In this document: piece by piece, positions 28,495 through 39,080 of the stretch | Position numbering within the stretch: the first letter of the stretch is position 1 | Layout: the number at the start of each line of letters is the position of its first letter | DNA from: Atopsyche davidsoni | Lineage: Eukaryota > Arthropoda > Insecta > Trichoptera > Hydrobiosidae | DNA length: 64,000 nt | Direction: 5' to 3' | Assembly: GCA_022113835.1 (NCBI GenBank) | Contig: JAILWY010000003.1 | Span: forward strand, 12,113,501-12,177,500 | Made by a program: the position numbers and the translations under genes | The notes under the pieces: generated by a model | The model's input: only the letters and a program-made list of their open reading frames with translations | What the model was told of the DNA's origin: nothing | The model's database searches: none

Positions 28495-30203
28495 ATGATA
28501 AAATTAATTATGACTCAAGGAAAAGTTTATGTCATTGGCATCGGTGTAACAAAATTCTACAGCCCTGGAACTAGAGAGAACTTTGATTATCCGGAAATGA
28601 GCAAGGAAGCAGTAGAGATGGCTTTGAGAGATGCTCGAATTCTTTATACTGATATCAAACAAGCTGTCGTCGGATATTTATGGGGGGACTCGACTTGTGG
28701 ACAGAGATGTTTGTACCAATTTGGAATGACGGGGATACCCATTTATAATGTTAATAATAACGGAGCTACTGGAGGAACCGCTTTATGTCTTGCGAAGCAA
28801 TTAGTAGACGCCGGGAGTGATTGTGTTTTAACGCTAGGCTTCGAAAAAATGACCAAAGGAGAGCTTGGAAAGGGGCTCACTGCAAATAAAAAGAGTCCTT
28901 TGGATAAACACTTTGCAAAGTTGCATGAGCTCAGTCCTATAACCGATTCTCCAATTATTCCACAATTTTACGGCAATGCGGGAATTGAACACATGAAAAA
29001 ACACAGAACAACGCTTGATGACTTTGCCAAAGTTGCAATGATGAATCGGAATCGTGGATCAATGAATCATTTTGCACAATCACAGCGGCAGTATTCTCTA
29101 AAAGAAATATTGGATTCTCCAAAAGTGTCAAATATTTTAACGAGATTGCAATGTTGTCCGAAAAGTGATGGAGCAGCTGCTGTTGTGCTGGCCAACGAAG
29201 ATTTCATTCAACGACATGGGTTGGAAGAACGTTCTGTTGAAGTATTGGCAATCGAAATGGCTACAGATACAGAATCCACATTTTCAGATAGTATTATAAA
29301 ATTAATCGGATATGACATGACAGCTCTGGCCACTCAGAAGGCGTTCCAAAAGGCAGGAAGATCCCCAGTGGAAGTAGACGTAGTGGAGATGCACGATTGC
29401 TTTTCAACCACACAGTTGGTAATGTTGCCAGCGCTCGGGTTTTCCGGTAGCTACAAAGCTGTGATCAATCCCAGTGGAGGACTCATAGGAAGGGGACACC
29501 CCATCTCAGCGACGGGGGTGGCACAGTGTGCCGAGCTTGTGAGACAGCTACGCGGAGAGGCCGGCGCTGGACAGGTCAGTCATAGATCGTGAGATTGTCT
29601 TTGTAAAGGTGAATCCTCCGAGCCTATTGTATTGGCTTCTGTGGTATTGTTCAGTAAAGTCGTCATTATAGAAACACGGACATGCATTAGCTTAAAACAG
29701 TGTTTGTAAGTTAAAAAATTCCGGCGACCCCCCGGGTCTAGAGCCTTATATCGGTGATTTTAGTGTAGGACCTACAAACAATTGTCTTTTTCTTTTACCG
29801 CTCCAGTAAGGCATTGCTACTCCCTGGGGAGTAAAAACACTTCTTCATTATAATTCATATTTAGTTCCCAATGTTTACACATTGAGTCATGCAACAGATA
29901 ACCTTAATAAAATACATATCAAAAATTTGAAACATTGATTGCTTAGCAAGCATATTCCTTTTTTTGTTAAAGGTCTGCGTGAATAATCTTTCTGAATTTA
30001 TTATTTACAAAGCTTTGATGATATCAAAAGTATTCATTGTGTATATTATGATCATAGCGTGATGATGATAGCGATCAAAATTGTGTGATTAGTGTATGTA
30101 TCGCTGCTTGTGCTATCTGTAGGTGCAAGGGGCCCGCCTGGGTCTGCAGCACAGCTCGGGGCTGGGGGGCGCGGCCGTGGCGGCTCTCTACAGCAAGCTG
30201 TGA
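28495..30203 (+). CDS. SCPx-type thiolase homologue lacking the catalytic cysteine
   Basis: Exon 1 28495-29574 (360 codons), intron with donor CAG|GTCAGT and acceptor tatctgtag, exon 2 30123-30203; the product is 386 residues. It aligns along the thiolase part of sterol carrier protein X: KVYVIGIGVTKF, GDSTCGQR, LGFEKMTKG, QCCPKSDGAAA, EMHDCFS (His300, Cys302), NPSGG and GHP (His335), ending GLGGAAVAALYSKL. There is no SCP2 lipid-transfer domain. Peroxisomal SCPx thiolases cleave branched 3-oxoacyl-CoAs with a nucleophilic Cys in NNNCATGS; here that position is Gly90 (28762-28764). About 20 residues between ALGF and the INPSGG motif that are present in SCPx are also missing. The frame is otherwise intact, so the protein may be a pseudoenzyme. 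Met6 (28510) is an alternative start that fits the family better. No C-terminal SKL-type signal (ends SKL: Ser-Lys-Leu does match PTS1), so peroxisomal import is plausible. Confidence 0.85.
29697..29845 (-). mobile_element. hAT-like fragment in the SCPx-like intron
   Basis: Reverse-oriented relative of the element at 31840-32010: both share taagttaaaaaattc / gaattttttaacttac, the aggggg(tcg) tract and gtaggacctacaaacaatt. It lies in the intron 3' of the first exon and is more degraded. Confidence 0.5.
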
Positions 30204-30333
30204 GATGGAAAGGCGAAATGACTTGATCACCGCTCATCAATTTTTTATTTAATTTTAAATTCCGGCACTCAAGCATGTTTTTTGTTATTCACGTGTGATT
30301 TTTTTCCTCAGAGATTTATTTATTAAAAGAGTA

Positions 30334-30339
30334 AATAAA
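30334..30339 (+). terminator. Candidate polyadenylation signal of the SCPx-like gene
   Basis: AATAAA 131 bp after the stop codon, within the run taaataaataaaaaataaa. Confidence 0.5.
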
Positions 30340-31752
30340 TAAAAAATAAAAAAAATTTACTTACCATAGTAAGAAATTTTTTTGTTGAAAATATGTATAA
30401 AAATAATATTTATTACACCTTGACTCACGAAAAAAATTATCGGGTTTTTAATTTCTCGTCCTTTCGTCCTGGGTTCAAATACACACAAATGGGTTAAATT
30501 AAAATTAAAACTCTGCATATTCTGCAAGCTCCAGACAAAGACTATTTTGGTAAATAATAAGAGAAAAAAAAATTTCCCACTGCATTGTCTTTTTTAACTT
30601 TCCATTTTGCAAAAATTAGTACATCGGATTAGACCTGCCGGTTCTCGTTGCCTTGTTTTTATTCCGTCAGTGTTGTGAAAACATAAAAGGCTTTAAAATA
30701 ATCCCCCGGATGGTCCAGACTCTAGGAAACTCCCCCTTCATGAATATTCAGCCTCCCCCGGCCCACCCCCTGATGACACTCAACTTGTTATTTCATACTA
30801 TACTCCCCTGTATATATTATATATAATACATATATCAGTAGAGCATTCCTTGTTTTTTTTTTACTTTGAGTGCCTCTCCGCAGAGGAAGGCCAGTCTTAC
30901 TGATTCGACTTTCAGCGTAAATTCCGCATCCACGTAATTTTCCTCCTTCCGATGCCCCCTTTTCCTTGGACAATCAGCTGTGGGAGTCTGTATTTATTGT
31001 TTCGAAAATATTTCCAAAATTACTTTACGCTTCCGTTAAGAATGATAAAGATGGCTTGTTATTGTAGAGTGATTTATTATTCTCATTTTTTTTTCAATAT
31101 GTTTGCAAATATGTTGCGTTAAATACACAAAACTAATCAAAAAAATTTAAATGAAAAAAATTATATACATTCCTTTTTATTGATAATATATTATTTTATT
31201 TCTTATAAATTGACTTTTAATATGAGAAATATGTGTTTTCCCGAGTGACGCTTAGGCATTTTGGAGATCAAAAAAACTCACGCTCCAAGAACCCTAAGCA
31301 TTTAGGAGTCATTTTTTATTATTGAAATTAAAAGATTGCATATGTAATTTTATACCTGTGCTTCATTTTTTAATAAATCCCATACTTTTTTCAGAAAATT
31401 TCCCACGTCTATTTGAAATGCGCCGCGGGGGGGGAGAGGGGGGGCGCGTCACACAAAAGTGGAATAATTCAGCAAAAAGCTGCGAATCCGCCCGCCTTTG
31501 TGGGCGGCATTGATTTAGATTTCCCCAGTGTGGAGATGGTTCCCAAAGAGAGAACCATTAGGAAGATTGTGTCTGCGTCACATCCAGGGAAATCATCGAG
31601 CCTCGGCTGTGCGGCATTCTGGAAACTGAAAACTGGAAACATTCACTCCGATCCAATTGCGGCAGTAACTTTAAAAGTTAACACAACTGAGAAAAATACT
31701 TTTACAATTACTACCAAAATATTTTTTTATATCTATAATATAAGAAAACCTA
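30340..31752. other. Intergenic with one GC-rich island
   Basis: AT-rich overall. A family N repeat is at 30866-30990. A GC-rich patch (about 31415-31650) sits in a 159-codon open frame, but this frame runs from low-complexity Gly/Arg codons into repeat DNA and shows no family signature, so I do not call a gene. Confidence 0.4.
30866..30990 (-). repeat. Dispersed repeat family N, copy 3
   Basis: Contains gtgcctctccgcagagga, cgtaaattccgcatccacgt and ccttggacaatcagctgtgg, shared with 14128-14330 and in part with 4715-4880. Confidence 0.55.
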
Positions 31753-32035
31753 TAATAAAGCTATTGGGAAGCAGCAACACGCAGACGTTTACTTTTAATA
31801 TAAAACTGCGATACAGAAGGACCCGGGGACTCGCTATTTCAGTGTTTTTCAACCTGTGGGTCGCGATGCTTTACTCGGGGGGTCGTGGGTAAAAGTAATA
31901 GATAATTGTTTGTAGGTCCTACACTTTAATCACTGACACAGTTCTAGGGGGTCGTCAGAATTTTTTAACTTACAAAGGGGTCACGTATTCAAAAAGGTTG
32001 AAAAACACTGCTCTACCTTCTCTGAGAAAAAGCAC
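31753..32035 (+). repeat. Dispersed repeat family M, copy split by a hAT-like insertion
   Basis: Left part (31753-31839) matches the gctattgggcagcagcaatacgc block and the gaaggacccgggga block of family M; right part (32011-32035, tctctgag...) resembles its tail. The insertion at 31840-32010 separates them. Confidence 0.5.
31840..32010. mobile_element. Short nonautonomous hAT-like element (171 bp)
   Basis: Ends CAGTGTTTTTCAACCTGTGG and (reverse complement of the right end) CAGTGTTTTTCAACCTTTTT share 16 bp. The interior carries GC-rich gggggtcg tracts, common in hAT miniature elements. The 8-bp flanks (31832-31839 cgctattt; 32011-32018 ctctacct) agree at 5 of 8 positions, consistent with an old target duplication. 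Confidence 0.7.
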
Positions 32036-33113
32036 ATAATTTTTTTTTTTAAATAGATTTTGGTATTATTGGTAACTCTAGTAAGGTCCAGCTTACTCCA
32101 AGATATGCTGATGATGTTGAAGACTCCGTGGGACGTGACTCAAAGGATTGACATTGGCATGCTCAACACTGTACAATGTAGGAGTGGTTGTGTTCCGATA
32201 ATAAAAAAAATGCATTTATTGGTTGAAAATAATAATCTAGTAACTTTATTTTCTATTCACACTAGATAAAAATAAAAGTTGATGTTTTCATAACAAATTT
32301 TTTATTAAGTACGTGTTTTTGAAACGTGTGTATGTGAAGTATTGCAATTAAATTTATACACATTTAAAAATTACTGATAAGTATTATCAATAAAGTAAGT
32401 GGATAAATGGTACTCGTACACTTTGAAATTTCTTATATATATTTACATATTTTTACAGTTTTAATAAATTACATATATTAGAGTGATTAATAATAAGTAT
32501 TATCTGATAATATAATTAAACGTTTTATTGGAATTCAGATTCCGGATTTATTCAAACAATATTTTAAGCAATTTATTATTGCCTCTTTTTTATAAATTGG
32601 GTACTTTTTGATTACATTTATCTATAGATTAATATTTTTATTGATATTTTAAATATTAGATACAATTGTTAATGTGCAATTTTTATCGTATTGTAACTTA
32701 GTAAATAAATGACTAGTATGCTATAAAATGGCAAAAAATTCGTTTTTCATGGCATTATATGTTTGTCTACGATATACCTATATTTTTAAGTTAAGCTGTC
32801 TATGTATATACTATATATAGTATTTATAATTTTAACATAAATACATAATGAAGTAATTTGGGTAACAAAATAGATTCATCGATATAATTTAACTGTCGCG
32901 TTTATTTTTTGACTGAAAAATTAAATAATAAATAACTCCATTTTGTTACGTTTTCTAATAATTCACAATATTTTTTTTTCATAGTAATTTGTGTATTGAT
33001 TAATATTTTTAAGACATAATTCAAGTAAGAAGTAAGTTGATTTGATTGTAATGATAGCTTACGTCGGAGAATAGATGACTGCATCGTTTGTAAAAATCCT
33101 CAAGGACTACGAT
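32036..33113. other. AT-rich intergenic, no gene seen
   Basis: Stop-dense, very AT-rich DNA with short palindromic TATA runs near 32790-32830. Confidence 0.45.
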
Positions 33114-33119
33114 TTTATT
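33114..33119 (-). terminator. Polyadenylation signal of the 34-kb gene
   Basis: AATAAA on the minus strand, about 155 bp after the TAA of the large exon. Confidence 0.5.
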
Positions 33120-33271
33120 TACCATCTTGCTTGAACAAGATGCTTTTATAAATAATAGTGTGCATATATAAGTATTTTCTGAAGGGTGAGATAAGCGGTT
33201 TTAGAAGTCCATTATATGTAAACGATCTTCAGCATGGAGGAAGATCGACGAATGAAGCAGAATTAAGATAC

Positions 33272-34641
33272 TTAATTGGATTTCTGCTCTCCCATAACCT
33301 CAACATCGCTGGAAGAGTCTCCTTCAGCAGGAGGCGGGCGTCCTTTCACATAATCCACGACAAGCTCCAGTCCGATCAGAGCTCTCAGGTCCTTGCAGCG
33401 CTTCTTTTTAGTTTCCGACGAGTCCGAATCGTCCCCTCCTTCCAGCTCTCCGCCGGCTTCGGCGGCTCCTTCTCTCTCGACCGCTTCCTCCTTCGTCCCT
33501 TCCGTCAGTTCTCCGTAGATCCTTTTCAGATTTTGCATGACGTAGTGCGTGCTCGTGGGGTTCTTCTCGTCGCCCTGCCCCTCGTGCAATTTGGAATCGA
33601 CATCGTCAAAGTACTTCATGTTGAACTTGTTGCTCCCGCCGTGGCAGAGGTTGATCGGGAAATGCTTTCCGCTTCCGGCCGAGTCGCGCGGCTTCGGGAC
33701 CGAGAACGCCGAGGCGTGCCGGCCCGGCTTCACCCCGTCCTTGAAAGCGGAAGGGTCGCTTTCGAAGCCGATCGGCCCGATGTGAGGGTTGATAGTGATA
33801 TCCGGCGCTGCGACTTCCCGGTGGCTCAGGCTGGAATGCAGGCCCGGGTTCGCGGGAGGAGGAGCGTCCTTTCCCTGGTGCTTGCGGTCGTAAATGTGCC
33901 CCGAGACACGCAGATCGATGAAAAAATTTAGAGGATCAATTCCGTACGGGGGAGGATAGAGAGGAGGGTACCACAGGGGCGGCGGAGGAGGCGGCAACGC
34001 CAGGCCCGGAGGAGTGGCCGCCGCAGGGGGCAGAAGCCCTCCATGGGAGTACTTGTCCTCCTTGACTAGACCGTCGCCCACTTTGGGGCTCTTCCGCATC
34101 TTGCTTTGCGTCTCAGTGTCTGGAGACTCGCGATTTTCTTCGGGTTTGTATGCATCCACTTTGAAGTTGTTTTTTGGTGCATTGTTCTTGTTCATTGTGA
34201 GTTCCAGAGGTTTTTCGTACGATATGTGCTTATCCGGTAGTTCAGGGTATTTTTCCTCGTAGACGTTTCTGCGATCGTCCGCGGACGTGGACTTGAGCTG
34301 CCAGTCCCCGGGGCGCTGCTGCCAGTCCTTGAGGCCGAGGTCAGGCTGGGGAGAGATCTTGGCGTGGTTCCAGGCGCGCTTCCTGGCGCGGCGGTGTCCC
34401 GGGGGCTGGGCCGGCGGAGCGGGGCGGTCAGCTCCGTTCTTGGCGTGGACGAGGGAGCGGAGCATCTCGCTGAAGAAGTAGGAGTGCGGCGCGAGGGGCA
34501 GGTTGTAGAGGTACGGGGGCGTGGCGGCCAGCAGGCGGCTCACGAGCTCCGCCGAGCGCAGCTCCCCCGGGGCCTCGCGGCGGGCGCCCCCCCCGGCCGG
34601 CCCCACTCCGGTGCCGTTTGCGGCACTCATGGCCACAAAGC
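33272..34641 (-). CDS. Unrecognised proline-rich protein, large last exon
   Basis: A 452-residue frame from ATG at 34630 to TAA at 33272. It is far longer, more GC-rich and less biased to chance than anything around it. A splice acceptor (ttttttgttgcag) ends at 34642, and the 11 bases to the ATG contain no stop, so coding may continue into an upstream exon. From the N-terminus: a Gly/Ala-rich start; a compact hydrophobic-aromatic block (about 29-66, RLLAATPPYLYNLPLAPHSY then FFSEMLRSLVHAK); an Arg-rich stretch RRARKRAWNHAK followed by GLKDWQQRPGDWQLKS; KPLELTMNK, which resembles a CtBP-binding PxDLS motif; a run of eight or more prolines with WYPPLYPPPYG; the block GIDPLNFFIDLRVSGHIYDRK; then an acidic, Ser-rich C-terminus ending near DSSETKKKRCKDLRALIGLE. 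I do not recognise the family. It looks like a nuclear, largely disordered regulator, but that is inference. Confidence 0.75.
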
Positions 34642-34754
34642 CTGCAACAAAAAAATTACAATTCTTACATTAATGATATCAGTTAACATCTAATCATATC
34701 GAAAGCTTTACTGTAATCTTATCAAAAAAAATTCCTTGTAGAAAAACCATACTT

Positions 34755-34935
34755 GCAAAAAAAGGATTTTTTCACTCATATTTTTCCCTACACAATCTCA
34801 ATAACGAAAATAGAGAAATCCAAATAAGCCACATGTTGTAAGCCCCACTGTCTGCGCACTCAGGGGGAGTCATTCTCATACCGTATTGCAAGCATAACCT
34901 ATGACTATTCTAAATTATCATAAAAGAAAATAAAG
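34755..34935 (+). repeat. Dispersed repeat family P, copy 2
   Basis: Shares tgcaaaaaaaggattttttc, ctcatatttttccct, aagccaca and cataaaagaaaataaag with the other three members. It lies directly upstream of the 34-kb exon, inside its presumed intron. Confidence 0.45.
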
Positions 34936-35282
34936 AATCTTTGAAACTAGGAGATGGGTCACTGTTGGTGACGCGTGGAGTCATCGCACGGGCAGACGTC
35001 ATCGCTTCTCAGGTAGAACCTGAGAAGCTTCTCATCACCCCGTGTCCCGTGAGGAACTGGGTCGACTCGAAGCTAACTCCGCAGAAGTTTGCTGCATCCG
35101 TAACATTTTTGTTATGTTACCCTGCGTGGATTCCTCATATTGACGGTTCCATGTCTCAAGCGTGTCTCCTAATGCATTTCTTGGCGTAGCTGAGAGGAAA
35201 ATCTGAAAAGACGGGGATAAATGATTTCCTCGTGGCCATTTTGGCCTTTTCGTCGGGTTTTAAAAATAAAATTGGCTATCGG

Positions 35283-35582
35283 GATGGCTGGCATTCTGTA
35301 CCCTGAGCGTGTGTTAAAGATAATGATTGTGGAGGGATATGGTCTGGAAGTACCTTGTCGAGGTAGGGGGGCTCCTGCTATTGTTTCTGTAGCTTGCTGC
35401 AGAAGGAGTATCAAATCTAAACGCCAGAGCTTTGTAAGGAAAGGATTATATAATAATGTTATTGGGCAGCAAGAATACGCAGACTTTTCCCTCCATCATC
35501 ATGAGCATGGAGTTCAGCATGAGTATATGCTCAGTGAAATAGTCGCCAACCTACTTTGAGGAGAGGCACCTGATGAAGAAGA
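35283..35582 (+). repeat. Dispersed repeat family M, copy
   Basis: Begins with attctgtaccctgagcgtgt and runs through ctgcagaaggagtatcaaat, the gcagcaagaatacgcagac block and agcatgagtatatgctcag to the GAGGAGAGGCACCTGATGAA tail. It lacks the ggaccc block seen in other copies. Overlapping open frames are chance. Confidence 0.65.
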
Positions 35583-35593
35583 ATAATCTAAAC

Positions 35594-35740
35594 CAGAGGT
35601 TCCCAAAGTGGTCAATATCGACCCCCAGGGGTCGATTTCGCCCTGCAAGGGGTCGATTACAGCGAAAAATAAAACTGGAGGTCCATGAACTGTAAATGGG
35701 GGTCTACGAGAGTGGATCCCATTTAAGCAGGTCATCACCA
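35594..35740. mobile_element. hAT-like fragment (left end)
   Basis: Starts CAGAGGTTCCCAAAGTGG, a common hAT-type terminus, then GC-rich tracts around ggggtcgat. No matching right end could be found, so it is likely truncated. Confidence 0.45.
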
Positions 35741-35816
35741 AAATTTAGACATTTCGTAAATGTCATAATGCACCGAACATAGATCGTACTTATGTACTTT
35801 GTATATCAATTTACGG

Positions 35817-35973
35817 ATTGGTCAATCAGATGCGTATTTATTACCCATTACGGGTTTTTATTATATTATTACTAATACGATTAGGTACATTAGTTAATAT
35901 ATAGAAGATGACTTAAAGAAACTCTCAGAAAAATATCATCGTGATTTGTGTGGGATTTGAACCCACATCTCTA
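35817..35973 (-). repeat. tRNA-related composite repeat, partial copy
   Basis: Minus-oriented piece: part of a tRNA T arm (gtgggatttgaacccaca) with the neighbouring agagtttctttaagtcatct block and the segment gcgtatttattacccatt shared with 38281-38420. See 37742-38116 for the family. Confidence 0.6.
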
Positions 35974-36056
35974 TGTACCTTTATGTATGTATCTATGTAC
36001 TTTGTGACGAATCGAAGCCCTTCAGCGTAGAAGTATTTTGTATGTTTTTAATCAAT

Positions 36057-36232
36057 GTATTTTATTCTATTTAAGATATTAAAATGGATTTCCACCAAGT
36101 ATTCTCTGTCAAAAATATCGATTTTCTGAATGCATTTGCATTACAGGACCCACTGTACTGAGTATATGCTCAGTGAAACGGTCGCCAACCTCCTTTGAGA
36201 ACAGGCACTTGATGGAGAAGATAAAAACAAAA
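36057..36232 (+). repeat. Dispersed repeat family M, 3' fragment
   Basis: Contains tattaaaatggatttccacc and tctctgtcaaaaatat, also present at 41232-41275, followed by gtatatgctcagtgaaacgg, tcgccaacctcctttga and the tail gcacttgatg. Confidence 0.6.
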
Positions 36233-36279
36233 CCGCAAATATTAATAATATAAATAAATGAAGTAGAGATCCATGGGGT

Positions 36280-36660
36280 GTGTGTGGGGGAGCCCCCAGC
36301 CCCGCCGCAGCCGCACAAAGCCCGGAAAGGGGATTTCCCGCTTTGGCGCGCTTCTTGCTCGTTTTGTACATTTTTAATTCGGCGCGGGAATATTGATGGT
36401 TTCCCGCGGCCGGTTTTTTGCGGCCGAACCGGAAATGTAATTTGATTTTTTCGATGGCGGAAAATTGCGCGCCGGATTTTTTCGTGTTTATCGTGCGGAC
36501 GGCCGGGAAGGGCGGCCGCTGCGCTTGCAATTCCAAAAATATACGATAAATAAATATGATGCGCGCTTTTATTTTTCCTTTCGTGGAGAATCGTGGCAAA
36601 AACGGACGCGGCGCAAGGGCGATATCTGAAATATTCGTACAAAACGACACATCACGATTT
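36280..36660. other. GC-rich, CpG-rich non-coding island 1
   Basis: Abrupt rise in GC with many CpG words (gcgcgc, ggccgg, cgcggc) alternating with AT-rich words. Two minus-strand open frames of about 175 codons overlap here, but both are Arg/Pro-rich by composition and show no family motif. Not a repeat elsewhere in the window. Candidate regulatory element or CpG-rich promoter. Confidence 0.4.
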
Positions 36661-36786
36661 AATAGCAAATATGCACGTGGAATCAGACCGGGGAGACGCT
36701 AAGCTGTCTATGCAAGTAAATTGATTAATATGCGCTTTTCGGGTTCAACTGTATTAGTAACTGTTCAATTGTATTTTTAATATAAG

Positions 36787-37110
36787 TGTTATGTGACTAC
36801 CCAACCAGTAGATTACCATTTCAAAGAACGAATGCCGCCATTGTCCTTGTCTCCTGTGTTATATATTTTATTGCTAAGTAAACACAGCCATTTAGTTCCA
36901 ATAGCATTTTTGTGCATTTATTTGTTTATGGCTGCGTCCATTGTTGTACGACCCTTTGTGTAACAGATCATATACCTGTGTATTGGACTTACCTGACCAC
37001 CGACGGAGACGTTTCTCCGTCCGTGAAATAAACATAATAATTAAAGTATTGAAAGTTGTTATCATTTATCAACGTTGAACGAGAGTCCTTCAAGTATTGT
37101 GCATCCGCGG
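36787..37110 (+). other. Possible solo LTR-like segment
   Basis: Begins TGTTATGTGACTACC and carries AATAAA at about 37025, followed by a short downstream tail ending near ttatcaacgttgaacg. This is the layout of a BEL-type LTR, but no second LTR, target duplication or gag-pol remnant is seen. Confidence 0.2.
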
Positions 37111-37741
37111 AGTCACATGTCAAGCTAGTGACGTTCCGCACGAGGCACATAACATAAGCACGACTGGCCCTCAGTCCTGCCCGGCATGCTAAGCGAACCG
37201 AATAAATGCACAGTAAAATGAAACAAAATTGAATTATTATTTATACAATCTACCAGGGTAAAAAGGCTTTTCGGAAGGCTCAGTCCAGCAAGTTGCATTA
37301 ATATATTTTTATTCAACGCTTTAAGGTACTCCGCGTAAAAAAGCTGACAAGGTTTTGGCTGTCTACTCTGCAAGGGGAGAAGTAAGGTTTCAGATGCAAA
37401 GGCGGCAGTTTTAGCTTATTACTTGCGATCGGAGGACAAGCGTGCCAACCGCTAGACAACGAGGCGAGTCTCATTTGCAAAATAAAATCGAGCCTAAAGC
37501 CTTCATGATATGCTCGCATGCATAATTCCATCAGCATTACGTGGTGCAGCCCGCGGGCGAGATGTATTTAATCTGTTTGCTCCTGCCTCCCCAGCCCGCC
37601 CCGGCCTCGCTCAAAGCACCCTAAACGCGCGGCGACACGACAGCCACAAGACCTAGCGCTATCCGCAAACAATCGTAGCGCTACACCCGTAGCAACACGG
37701 CTGACAACCGACTTACATATTGATAGTGATTAAGTACATTT

Positions 37742-38116
37742 TTTCAAAAATATCATCGTGATTTGTGTGGGATTTGAACCCACATCCCCAAGCTAACGTG
37801 GCCGGTGCATTACCAATTATACCAACGAATCACTGGTACTTAGCGAGAATTTTTAACAATCATATCCTATAAGTGAAACAACGTACATATTATGCCATAT
37901 TATATTGAAATACTAGACTTTTAACCCAAAGTACTGAGTGAAGCATTTAAATCCGATCTGGATATTATTATTTTTAAGGTCTGTTTAATTATGCCAATAC
38001 ACGCACTTATTAAATATATTATTGATTTTTGTGAAGACCGTCTCACAGGAAGTACGATTTTTCATATATTCATTATCAACTCGTACTTCCTGACAGACGG
38101 TCTTCACAAAAATCAA
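37742..38116 (-). repeat. tRNA-related composite repeat with terminal hairpin
   Basis: A complete 76-nt tRNA-like module lies at 37760-37835 (minus). GTGATT pairs with AATCAC as acceptor stem, A box TGGTATAATTGGTAATG, T arm GTGGGTTCAAATCCCAC. The anticodon stem does not pair well, so I do not call a working tRNA. In the element's own direction an associated body of about 220 bp precedes it. The end (38024-38060) is repeated in inverted orientation at about 38078-38116 (tcgtacttcct..agacggtcttcac), forming a hairpin of about 35 bp arms. Confidence 0.7.
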
Positions 38117-38280
38117 TCAATAATAGACTTACACATTGCTTCACATACTTCTATTACGATTTTGCCTTCACACGGTGAAATTTGTCGGTCGGTTGACATT
38201 GAAGTTGCCACATTGAGTCATCGATGTATCATGCATTGACTTGCGGTCATGCAATTTGTGAAAATGTTAGAATCAAAATT

Positions 38281-38725
38281 TTTTGGTTGGTCAATCAGAT
38301 GCGTATTTATTACCCATTGCGGGTTTATTATATTATTACTAATATGATTAGGCACATTAGTTCATATATAGAAGATGACTTAAAGAAACTCTCAGAAGAA
38401 TATCATCGTGATTGGCTAAATCAATAGATTTTAAAAATAATGTCCAGATGGGACTAAAATCGCTTCACTTGTTACTTTGTTCAAAAAAGTCCAGTGCTTG
38501 CAAATCACCAAATATTGATTGGCCTGGGCACATTGATTCATATGTAGAGTATGACTGTTAAAAATTCTCGATAAACGGAAGTAATTCGTTAGTACAAGGG
38601 TTCGTACACCGGCCATGTAAGCCAGGAGATGTGGGTTCAAATCCCACACAAATTATATTTTTCTTGAGAGTTTCTTTAAGTCATCTTCTATATATGAACT
38701 AATGTGCCTAATCATATTAGTAGCA
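38281..38725. repeat. tRNA-related composite repeat, inverted pair
   Basis: 38281-38420 is a minus-oriented piece without tRNA part; 38421-38725 is a plus copy with tRNA-like module 38581-38656 (acceptor GTAATT / AATTAT, T arm gtgggttcaaatcccac). Both share the catcttctatatatgaacta segment in opposite orientation, giving inverted ends about 300 bp apart. The acceptor stem change G-T-A-A-T-T keeps pairing relative to the 37760 copy. Confidence 0.6.
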
Positions 38726-38769
38726 AACAATTTGGACATTTATAAAATAAATGTACTACTTCGGCGGCC

Positions 38770-39080
38770 ATTTTGTGTCATCGCTCCGGCTCACAGCGGG
38801 GGTGGTCCCGGCGGGTGGAGATGGCTCGGCTGCGAGGGGGACAAAAGAATTTCTAGAGGTTCGTCATGTGAAATATGGCGAGGCTCGCCCCCTCCTCCCC
38901 GGAGCGGTTTAAATCCACCCCCTCCCCCGGGCCGATGTAAATATTAATATTGTGCTTTTTAATATGGCCTGTCGAAGGAGATTTATCAGTAAGCAGTAAA
39001 TCTTGCGGATTTGCTGGGAATTTGTGAGGAGCGCAAGTAGCGAGTGCGCTACTTGCCCGTCATTTGTTTCCGGTGAATTC
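38770..39080. other. GC-rich non-coding island 2
   Basis: Island with gggggtggtcccggcgggtgg and cctcctccccggagcgg followed by AT-rich sequence. No long frame and no second copy in the window. Confidence 0.35.

Noticed and set aside
31413..31892. 159-codon frame as a gene
   Set aside because: It runs from a G-rich low-complexity patch into a family M repeat and a hAT insertion; no domain.
33158..33931. 257-codon plus-strand frame opposite the 34-kb exon
   Set aside because: Arg/Val/Leu-rich antisense shadow of a GC-rich coding exon; the minus strand has the acceptor, stop and polyadenylation signal.
36109..36668. Two overlapping frames of about 175 codons in island 1
   Set aside because: Two different frames are open at once, which reflects GC-rich composition; both run into a family M fragment.
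37760..37835. Functional tRNA gene on the minus strand
   Set aside because: The acceptor and T arms pair, but the anticodon stem does not, and the same module with the same flanks occurs in at least three other repeat copies.
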